A stretch of 5,368 bases of DNA from an uncultured Oscillospiraceae bacterium. Lineage in GTDB: Bacteria; Bacillota; Clostridia; Oscillospirales; Acutalibacteraceae. The DNA is taken from positions 1-5,368 of the forward strand of contig URPG01000156.1 of the NCBI GenBank assembly GCA_900549675.1. Direction: 5' to 3'. The notes under the pieces were generated by a model. The model had not been told where the DNA came from. It ran no database searches and saw only the letters and a list, made by a program, of their open reading frames with translations. Position numbers and translations under genes: made by a program. Position 1 is the first letter of the stretch, and each line of letters begins with the position of its first letter. Shown piece after piece: positions 1 through 5,368 of this stretch.

Positions 1-1158
1 TCTCAGCTGTTAGAGGCCCTTGTTAAAGTGCTGGTCGGTTTATCGCTGGCATCTTATATTTATATGGTGTTTAAAAATTCTGATGCAGCCCCTGCCATGG
101 CTTCTGCGGGAGCCATAGCAGGCGTTTCTGTGAGCGCTTTTTTTGGTGCTTTTTATCTGTTTGTCAAAAAGAAAAAAGACCGTCGCGAATCCCTTTCCTC
201 TTTAGCGGAAACTTCCCGAAAAGTTCAGAGCAACAAGACTATTCTGAAAAATTTGATTCGTATCGCTGTACCAATCACCATTGGCTCCTGCTTTTTGTTT
301 GTTCTGGATGCGGCTGATTCTTCAATCATCAATGCACGTTTGGCCTCTTACCTTCCTGAAAAAGAAGCGGCTCAGCTTTATGGCTCTTGGGGTCCCGCCA
401 TGCGTATTTTTGATTTGCCCGGTGCGATTATCATACCGGTTGCGACCAGCTTAATTCCTTTGATTTCTGCTGCTCTAACACAGCAGGATTATCGTAGAGT
501 CAGCCGCAGTGCCACTTCTGCCATTCGTATTACATTACTCATCACAGTGCCCTGTGCCGTTGGTTTTTTTCTTTTCGGAGAACCAATTGCCAAAACTATC
601 TATTTCAGCAAGCAGGCCACTTCCGATGTTATTGGCATGCTGTTAACCACCATTTCCGCAGGTGTTGTTTTTAACGGTCTGCTTTATACTACTAACTCAC
701 TTATGCAGGCGATGGGAAACGTCAAACAGCCGGTTATCAATATGGCTATCGGCGGTATTGTTCGCATTTTGCTCAATTATTATCTAATCGGCATTCCTGT
801 CATTAATATCCGAGGTTCTGCTATTTCCTCCACCATTTCTTATTTGGTTACTCTAATTTTAAATTTAATTTCAGTCTACAAACTTGTTCCGCAAACAGAA
901 AATATCTTACTCTCCTTTATTCCAACCGCCTTGGCTTCCGCACTTATGGGACTTGCTTCGTATTTTTCATATCAATGGTTATGCTTGCTCATCAACCCCA
1001 AAATCGCTCTGTTTGCCGCTATCTGTATCGCTGTAATCGTTTATATTCCGGCTGCCATTTTACTGCGTGCCATTCGTAAAAGTGAATTGGAAATGCTGCC
1101 AAAGGGCAAGAAAATCGCAGAAATATTTCACTTGTATGAGGGGGCTCATTTTGGCTAA
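1..1158 (+). CDS. SpoVB-like polysaccharide/lipid flippase (MOP superfamily), 5'-truncated by window edge
   Basis: This is a multi-pass inner-membrane protein of the MOP flippase superfamily, most like the SpoVB/oligosaccharide-flippase group, which moves lipid-linked sugar precursors across the membrane during envelope or spore-cortex synthesis. The frame is open from base 1 with no stop and no start preceded by a ribosome site, so the N-terminus lies outside the window. About 385 residues are visible; SpoVB relatives usually have about 500-550. A GTG at 28 is probably internal. Hydrophobic segments lie at about visible residues 33-55, 85-105, 130-158, 175-196, 210-233, 243-267, 274-294, 302-324 and 334-355. 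A basic cytoplasmic loop (KKKKDRR) follows the first. The stretch AQLYGSWGPAMRIFDLPGA followed by SLIPLISAA resembles the conserved SpoVB core. The stop overlaps the next gene's start. Family is fairly sure; substrate and a true sporulation role are not shown by the sequence. Confidence 0.85.
   Translation, partial: SQLLEALVKVLVGLSLASYIYMVFKNSDAAPAMASAGAIAGVSVSAFFGAFYLFVKKKKDRRESLSSLAETSRKVQSNKTILKNLIRIAVPITIGSCFLFVLDAADSSIINARLASYLPEKEAAQLYGSWGPAMRIFDLPGAIIIPVATSLIPLISAALTQQDYRRVSRSATSAIRITLLITVPCAVGFFLFGEPIAKTIYFSKQATSDVIGMLLTTISAGVVFNGLLYTTNSLMQAMGNVKQPVINMAIGGIVRILLNYYLIGIPVINIRGSAISSTISYLVTLILNLISVYKLVPQTENILLSFIPTALASALMGLASYFSYQWLCLLINPKIALFAAICIAVIVYIPAAILLRAIRKSELEMLPKGKKIAEIFHLYEGAHFG
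1138..1144 (+). promoter_or_regulatory. Shine-Dalgarno site inside the flippase 3' end, fixing the TTG start of the SLOG gene
   Basis: GAGGGGG lies 6 bases before the TTG at 1151. It is the only good ribosome site near the possible starts of the next gene: the in-frame ATG at 1136 overlaps this site and has only an AT-rich, purine-poor stretch before it. Because the site is within the flippase coding region, translation of the SLOG gene is probably coupled to that of the flippase. Confidence 0.7.
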
Positions 1159-1666
1159 TCTGTCCTGCTGTTTCACCGGTCACCGAATTATTCCCTCTCG
1201 TATAGTACCCAATCTTTACAGGACTTTATTAGAAGAAATTGAAATACTTTCCGCCGTTGGTTATACAGAATTTTACGCCGGCGGTGCTTTGGGCTTTGAT
1301 ACACTGGCAGCTCAGGCCGTTCTGCAAAAAAGAACAGAGAATCCCAATCTTCATCTTCATTTAATTTTACCTTGTAAAAACCAACAAATCCACTGGCATA
1401 TCCGCCAGCAAAAAGTATATGAAACCATATTAGAACAGGCTGATTCCTTTGAATATGTATCAGAAATCTACTCTCCGCAAGCCATGCGAAAACGCAACTG
1501 TCTGCTAGTGGAAAACAGTCACTTTTGCTTATGTTATCTCCACCGCGGCAAAAGCGGGACTGCCTCAACCGTAAAATACGCTTTGCGCTTAAACCGGGGC
1601 GTTAAAAATTTATATGAAGAAATGCCCGCAGACATCCTACAACCGCACGATGAAGATTATTTTTAA
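1151..1666 (+). CDS. SLOG-family protein, YpsA/DUF1273-like (171 aa), function unknown
   Basis: This small, probably cytosolic protein belongs to the SLOG superfamily (Rossmann-like, related to DprA and LOG), close to the DUF1273/YpsA group. Visible marks are an N-terminal strand ending CCFTGHR (residues 6-12), a glycine-rich GGALGFDTLAA (44-54), an LPC strand (73-75) followed by a Trp-containing helix, RKRNCLLVENS (113-123) and a C-terminal GKSGTASTVKYA (133-144). These match the usual TGHR, GGxxGxD, RN..MV..S and GGT..T..YA blocks, in order. The length fits the family (B. subtilis YpsA is about 180 residues). SLOG folds generally bind nucleotides or nucleotide-derived ligands; the ligand here is unknown. 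TTG at 1151 is chosen because GAGGGGG precedes it by 6 bases and the family N-terminus begins just after it. The gene overlaps the flippase stop by 8 bases, suggesting co-translation. The family is confident, the role is not. Confidence 0.85.
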   Translation: MANLSCCFTGHRIIPSRIVPNLYRTLLEEIEILSAVGYTEFYAGGALGFDTLAAQAVLQKRTENPNLHLHLILPCKNQQIHWHIRQQKVYETILEQADSFEYVSEIYSPQAMRKRNCLLVENSHFCLCYLHRGKSGTASTVKYALRLNRGVKNLYEEMPADILQPHDEDYF

Positions 1667-1704
1667 GTCAAGCTTGCTCTATTATCTGCCAAGGAGGCAA
1701 ATCC

Positions 1705-2355
1705 ATGACAGTCAAACAAAAGAAAATTTTAGCACAACAATGCATAGACCTTTTAAAAAAAGAATATCCTGATGCGATTTGCTCGCTTGATTATCGAAAC
1801 CCTTTACAGCTTCTAATTGCGACCCGCCTATCCGCACAATGTACCGATGCAAGAGTTAATTTGGTGACACCCGCGCTGTTTGAACGTTTCCCTACCCTAG
1901 AGGCTTTCTGCGAAGCTACAGAAGAAGAAGTGGGCAAGCTGATTCATTCCTGCGGCTTTTACAAGGTGAAGTCCAGAGATATTATCGCACTCTCCCGCAT
2001 GATTCGAGATGAATTTAACGGAGAAGTACCTGATACCATGGAAGACTTGCTCAAGCTCCCCGGAGTCGGGCGCAAAACCGCTAATTTAATTTTAGGCGAT
2101 GTCTATGGAAAACCGGCTATTGTTACCGATACTCATTTTATTCGGATTACCGGCCGTTTGGGTTTCACAAAAACAAAAAATCCTGCAAAGGTGGAAGAAG
2201 ATTTAAGGTCCATTCTGCCGCCTGAGGAGTCCAATGACTTTTGCCACCGTATTGTTCTGCACGGACGTGCTGTGTGTACGGCCAGACAGGCAAAATGTGA
2301 AATTTGCTGTTTAAAAGAAATCTGTCCGTCTTCCACCGCCAAAGAAAACATTTAA
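1705..2355 (+). CDS. nth: Endonuclease III (DNA glycosylase/AP lyase)
   Basis: This bifunctional base-excision-repair enzyme removes oxidised pyrimidines from DNA and nicks the resulting abasic site by beta-elimination. The 216-residue product is full length (E. coli Nth has 211). LSAQCTD (42-48) matches the conserved LSAQxTD near the N-terminus. The helix-hairpin-helix DNA-binding motif is LPGVGRKTAN (118-127), which carries the catalytic lysine K124. The catalytic aspartate is D142 in TDTH; the 18-residue spacing to K124 equals that of E. coli K120/D138. C191, C198, C201 and C207 form the C-x6-C-x2-C-x5-C ligand set of the [4Fe-4S] cluster, with an extra C202 beside it. The ATG at 1705 has a near-perfect AAGGAGG at 1691-1697, 7 bases upstream. 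It lies 38 bases after the SLOG gene, with no terminator seen between, so it is probably transcribed with it. A bidirectional terminator follows. All catalytic residues are present. Confidence 0.97.
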   Translation: MTVKQKKILAQQCIDLLKKEYPDAICSLDYRNPLQLLIATRLSAQCTDARVNLVTPALFERFPTLEAFCEATEEEVGKLIHSCGFYKVKSRDIIALSRMIRDEFNGEVPDTMEDLLKLPGVGRKTANLILGDVYGKPAIVTDTHFIRITGRLGFTKTKNPAKVEEDLRSILPPEESNDFCHRIVLHGRAVCTARQAKCEICCLKEICPSSTAKENI

Positions 2356-2385
2356 CTCTTTTACATAATCTATCTTAGTTATTAT

Positions 2386-2424
2386 AAAAGCTTACGATTT
2401 GAAAAAATAAACCGTAAGCTTTTT
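2386..2424. terminator. Bidirectional Rho-independent terminator between nth and the MBL gene
   Basis: AAAAGCTTACG (2386-2396) pairs perfectly with CGTAAGCTTTT (2413-2423), an 11-bp stem. After one A-C mismatch, TTTG (2398-2401) can pair with TAAA (2408-2411), counting one G-U pair, leaving a loop of six A. On the + strand the stem runs into TTTTT (2420-2424), serving nth, which ends 30 bases earlier. On the - strand the other arm runs into TTTT followed by an AT-rich tail, serving the MBL gene, which ends about 60 bases before it. The rest of the 2356-2485 gap is AT-rich, with nothing else I can support. Confidence 0.85.
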
Positions 2425-2485
2425 CTGTATATAAATTTATTGATTGTCTGAAAAACTATGATTCATGCTTTGTTATTCCTCTATC

Positions 2486-3175
2486 TCAAATCTCAAAAAA
2501 ATCGCCTTCTTTTTGCACCATAAGCATTCTTTCGGCATACTGTGGGAATTCCTTTTTAAACTTTGGCACAACAGAAAAATCTCCCCACATATGCATCGGG
2601 ACCACAATTTTTGGGTTGACTTCTTCAAGCAATAAGGTCATGCCAAGTGCATAATTTTCTTCCTGCCTTGGGTCCAAAAGCATAAAGGCAACATCAATTT
2701 TTTCACCTTTTAATTTCTGGATTTCGGATTGATACAAAGAAATCATCTGTTCATTTTGATACGGAGAGGCTCCTTGCCAAACCCAACTGTTTAAATCGCC
2801 CGCATGATAAATCGTTTGGTCTTTTTCTTTAATCAAAAAAGCCACTCCCAAATCGGTAGATTGCAGTGTCCGAATTTCACCGAATTCATAAGAAATATTT
2901 TGATAAGGAGACACAAACACCGTCTGCTTTTGATATAACTCCGGCACCTTTGTTTTTGAAATGTCAGAAGAAAGAATAAAGCTGACCTTATGAAAGTTTC
3001 CCACCGCCTCAAAAACTTCTGTGGAAAAATGGTCGTCATGGGAATGACTAGCCAACACAAACAACGGCTTTTCCCTGTTAACAATAGGAAGTTTACCGCC
3101 AAAATAGTCAAAGAGATAAAGGGCAGATTCTGTTTCCGCTAAAAAACTGCTATGTTGAATAAAATAAATCTTCAT
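2486..3175 (-). CDS. Metallo-beta-lactamase-fold hydrolase (Lactamase_B_3/UlaG-like), substrate unknown
   Basis: This 229-residue protein without a signal peptide is probably a cytosolic metal-dependent hydrolase. It shows the metal-binding HxHxDH motif as HSHDDH (residues 44-49: H44, H46, D48, H49), a further ligand block YHAGDLN with H124 and D127, and a late histidine H195 in PMHMWGD. The early IQHSSF (6-11) and the HAGD block are typical of the Lactamase_B_3/UlaG-like branch rather than glyoxalase II or true beta-lactamases. All expected metal ligands are present, so it should be active; the substrate cannot be read from sequence. ATG at 3175 is chosen: GAGGT lies 5 bases upstream, whereas a GTG 12 bases earlier (3187) falls inside that ribosome site. 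It starts 19 bases after the sbcC stop on the same strand, so co-transcription is likely, with the terminator at 2386-2424 ending the transcript. Nuclease members of this fold (RNase J, SNM1) look different, so a DNA-repair role is only suggested by position. Confidence 0.88.
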   Translation of the reverse strand: MKIYFIQHSSFLAETESALYLFDYFGGKLPIVNREKPLFVLASHSHDDHFSTEVFEAVGNFHKVSFILSSDISKTKVPELYQKQTVFVSPYQNISYEFGEIRTLQSTDLGVAFLIKEKDQTIYHAGDLNSWVWQGASPYQNEQMISLYQSEIQKLKGEKIDVAFMLLDPRQEENYALGMTLLLEEVNPKIVVPMHMWGDFSVVPKFKKEFPQYAERMLMVQKEGDFFEI

Positions 3176-3180
3176 GATAT

Positions 3181-3185
3181 ACCTC
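3181..3185 (-). promoter_or_regulatory. Shine-Dalgarno site deciding the start of the MBL-fold gene
   Basis: On the - strand GAGGT precedes the ATG at 3175-3173 by 5 bases (ATATC). It lies in the 19-base gap after the sbcC stop, leaving no room for a full separate promoter there. The alternative GTG at 3187-3185 overlaps this site and is therefore rejected as the start. Confidence 0.7.
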
Positions 3186-3194
3186 ACTTATTTT

Positions 3195-5368
3195 TTATTT
3201 CTTTATCACCGCTCGGACAAATCGTCCGGGCTCATTGTGTACAATAATTTGGGTAGGAATTCTTTGCTTTAACTCGCTTACATGTGAGATGATGCCTACC
3301 ATTCTGCCATTTTCACGCAAAACCCCAATGGCTTTCATCGCAATATCCAAGGTTTCTTGGTCTAGTGAACCAAAGCCCTCGTCAATAAAAAGAGAATCCA
3401 TTTGCACGGCTCCAGAATGCCGCTGAACCACATCAGACAGCCCAAAAGCCAACGATAAAGAGGCTAAAAACTGTTCGCCGCCGGACAGTGTTTCAATAGA
3501 GCGTTTTTGCATAGAAGACCCGTCTAACACCTCTAAATCTAAGCCGCTGATTGCGTTGCCGCCGGAGGGCTCTTCCTTTCGGCAGAGTGCATAACGCCCG
3601 CGGCTGAGTGTAGCGAAAAAGCGGTTGGCATATACTAAAATTTCATCCAACATCATCCGAAGGACGTATTGCAAAATCGGCATTTTATAAGGGTTATTTC
3701 CTGTCAAGGATTGTGAAATCCTGGCGGCCTTACTGTATTTCTTTTCCGCTTCAGCCAATTGATTTTGCCAACGACCAAGAATTGCAATGCTATTGTTCAG
3801 ACTTTCACACTTAGCGGTTATATTTCCCAATTGTTCCGAAATCGTTAAGCTTTGCAGGCGGTATTGCTCGGTTTGTTGTCTGAGCTCTTCCACTTGCGGA
3901 GGAGAATCCTCTCCCCATTTTTCTTGCTGCTCTTTAAACTCCTGTTCTGCTTTTTGCAAATCCTCCTGCGCCTTTTTCAAAATTGTTTGGCTTTCATTTA
4001 CCTTATGCTGTGCGGTTTCAAATATTTTTAGGAGTTCTTCGCTTTGCGACAATAACCGTTTATATTCCTCTTCTTTTTCCCGTTTTTGTATTAATAGACG
4101 CTTGAGGGTGGATTCTCCGCCAAAATCTTTGGGAATCGTCTGCAAAAGCGTTGCTGCCTGCGTTTTTTTATCTTGTACGAGAAGCTCCTGTTTTGCAATC
4201 TCCTGATTTTCCCGTTCCCACCATTTGGTGTATTCTTCCAATCTGATTTTGGCCTTTGGCAGAGAATCGGCTCTCTTTTTATGCTTTTCTAATTCAGCGG
4301 TTACTTGCAGATACTCTTTTTGCAAATCCTTGAGCGGTAAATCTGTCAGTTGACGTAAGCTTTCTTGTTGCTCCTTATATTCTTTCTGAATGTTCTCCGC
4401 TTGCGCTTTCAGCACCTCACATTGATTTTGTATCTGCAATTGCTCTTTCTCGGCTCTTTCCTTTGCTTCTCTTAGCTTTATGATGTTTTCCGCTAAATTG
4501 GGTTCATCCTTTGCAACAGCCAAATGTGGGTGGTGACAAGAGCCGCAAACGGGACAAGGTTGGTTTTCCTGTAAATCGAACGCTAATTCAGCGGCTTTAT
4601 TTTGCCTTAGAATGTTTTCTTTTTGTAACAGCTGTTCAGCCGCTATTTGCCAAATTGTCGTTCTATCCTGCAAAATGCGGACAGTATCGGCAAGCTTGTT
4701 TTCCAAACGAATTTTTTCATCACCGAGTTTTATCAGTTTTAAAGATTCATCGATCTTTTTTTCCAGACTTTTGGTTGTTTCAAATAAAGAAGACCATCTT
4801 TGAGCCGATGATTCTGCGGCTTTGACATATTCTTTTCCGATTTCTATTTTTTTTAATAAATTTGCTTGCTGATTCTTTCGATTTGCAATTTCTTCTGTTT
4901 CCTGCAAAACTGTATTTTGCAGGTCGAACGCTTTCTTTTGCATATCGGCGAATTTCTCTGCCATTTCATATTGTGATTGTAATGCGGTTTGCTCTTGTGC
5001 GGTTTGGATGGATTGTTTTCGCAGCACTTCACTTTCCAACTTTTTCGATTGTGCGTCAATCAGCTCTTTTTCTGCTTGTCTGGCGGTTTCCATCGCTTTT
5101 TCAAGCTTTTCAGCCGCGTCCCTTTGATAAAGTTCACTTCTCTGCCAGTTTTCCGCTAAAACTAATCTTGCCGCTGATTTTTGATATTTCTCTGCCAAAG
5201 AGTGACTTTGCTCTTCCAAGCACTTTTTTTGCTTTTCGATTTCCTGCTGTGCGATAACCATTTCTTCGGGAGAGGTAAAATTCTCCTTTTCGAGCAAAGA
5301 TTTTTGTGCGGACACCAAGCCTTTCATATCTTCGGATAATTTACGTGTAACCGTGGCGGCTTGGTCGG
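3195..5368 (-). CDS. sbcC: Nuclease SbcCD subunit C (Rad50-like ATPase), N-terminus cut off by window edge
   Basis: SbcC is the SMC/Rad50-type ATPase that, with the SbcD nuclease, cleaves DNA hairpins and processes blocked double-strand ends. About 723 residues are visible of an expected 1,000 or more; the frame stays open to base 5368, so the ATG at 5327 is internal and the N-terminal Walker A lobe is outside. Visible parts, N to C: a long Lys/Glu/Gln-rich coiled coil; the zinc hook CPVC (4556-4545) within CPVCGSCHHPH; the returning coiled coil to about base 3680; then the C-terminal ATPase lobe. That lobe has the ABC signature LSGGEQF (3488-3468), Walker B plus D-loop SLFIDEGFGSLD (3395-3360, with D and catalytic E at 3383-3378) and the H-loop histidine in ISHV (codon 3284-3282). 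No frameshift or internal stop occurs. The SbcD gene, if present, would usually lie upstream, beyond the right edge. An MBL-fold gene follows after 19 bases, probably in the same operon. Confidence 0.95.
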   Translation of the reverse strand, partial: DQAATVTRKLSEDMKGLVSAQKSLLEKENFTSPEEMVIAQQEIEKQKKCLEEQSHSLAEKYQKSAARLVLAENWQRSELYQRDAAEKLEKAMETARQAEKELIDAQSKKLESEVLRKQSIQTAQEQTALQSQYEMAEKFADMQKKAFDLQNTVLQETEEIANRKNQQANLLKKIEIGKEYVKAAESSAQRWSSLFETTKSLEKKIDESLKLIKLGDEKIRLENKLADTVRILQDRTTIWQIAAEQLLQKENILRQNKAAELAFDLQENQPCPVCGSCHHPHLAVAKDEPNLAENIIKLREAKERAEKEQLQIQNQCEVLKAQAENIQKEYKEQQESLRQLTDLPLKDLQKEYLQVTAELEKHKKRADSLPKAKIRLEEYTKWWERENQEIAKQELLVQDKKTQAATLLQTIPKDFGGESTLKRLLIQKREKEEEYKRLLSQSEELLKIFETAQHKVNESQTILKKAQEDLQKAEQEFKEQQEKWGEDSPPQVEELRQQTEQYRLQSLTISEQLGNITAKCESLNNSIAILGRWQNQLAEAEKKYSKAARISQSLTGNNPYKMPILQYVLRMMLDEILVYANRFFATLSRGRYALCRKEEPSGGNAISGLDLEVLDGSSMQKRSIETLSGGEQFLASLSLAFGLSDVVQRHSGAVQMDSLFIDEGFGSLDQETLDIAMKAIGVLRENGRMVGIISHVSELKQRIPTQIIVHNEPGRFVRAVIKK

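Noticed and set aside
1067..1150. Longer N-terminus for the SLOG protein, from ATG 1067 or ATG 1136
   Set aside because: The extension is an out-of-frame reading of the flippase tail, is not like the family N-terminus, and neither ATG has a good ribosome site; TTG 1151 does.
1188..1568. 126-residue open frame on the - strand
   Set aside because: Lies fully antisense to the well-supported SLOG gene, and its translation shows no recognisable domain.
1680..1685. TATTAT as a possible -10 box for nth
   Set aside because: No matching -35 element about 17 bases upstream, and an AT-rich hexamer like this is expected by chance.
1687..1699. Small hairpin TGCC-AAGGA-GGCA around the nth ribosome site
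   Set aside because: A 4-bp stem is too weak to claim regulation.
2133..2351. 72-residue open frame on the - strand
   Set aside because: Antisense to the catalytic and iron-sulfur region of nth; no ribosome site or domain seen.
2458..2466. ATGATTCAT, a short inverted repeat after the MBL gene
   Set aside because: Arms of only 4 bp, no T run, no known operator match.
3176..3187. GTG start at 3187 for the MBL-fold protein
   Set aside because: The GTG overlaps the ribosome site used by the ATG at 3175, and the fold begins right at MKIYFIQHSSF.
3787..5257. Several + strand open frames (3787-4206, 4511-4825, 4862-5257)
   Set aside because: These are antisense to the sbcC coiled coil; their Ser/Phe/Cys-rich translations are what the complement of Lys/Glu/Gln-rich codons gives.

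Overview
The window looks like ordinary chromosomal DNA of a low-to-moderate GC, Gram-positive anaerobe of the Firmicutes, most likely class Clostridia. The evidence is a SpoVB-type flippase, a YpsA/DUF1273-type SLOG protein, strong purine-rich Shine-Dalgarno sites (AAGGAGG, GAGGGGG, GAGGT), a TTG start codon and tight gene packing. This placement is inferred from gene content; no rRNA or other phylogenetic marker is present.

Layout. Bases 1-2355 hold three genes on the + strand: the C-terminal part of a multi-pass polysaccharide/lipid flippase (5' end outside the window), a small SLOG-domain protein whose TTG start overlaps the flippase stop by 8 bases, and a complete endonuclease III gene (nth) 38 bases further on. 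Bases 2486-5368 hold two genes on the - strand: the large C-terminal part of the SbcC nuclease subunit (its 5' end lies beyond the right edge), followed after 19 bases by a small metallo-beta-lactamase-fold hydrolase. The two groups converge on a 130-base gap (2356-2485) containing one strong hairpin with a T run on each strand, best read as a shared bidirectional terminator.

Function. Two genes are recognisable DNA-repair enzymes: Nth (base excision of oxidised pyrimidines) and SbcC (ATPase/coiled-coil subunit of the SbcCD nuclease that cleaves hairpins and blocked DNA ends). The flippase probably serves envelope or spore-cortex synthesis. The SLOG protein and the MBL-fold hydrolase have clear folds but no assignable substrate. 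No mobile element, CRISPR array, tRNA, rRNA, riboswitch or toxin-antitoxin pair was seen. I see no convincing new system; the points most worth a second look are the apparent sbcC-MBL operon and the translationally coupled flippase-SLOG pair.
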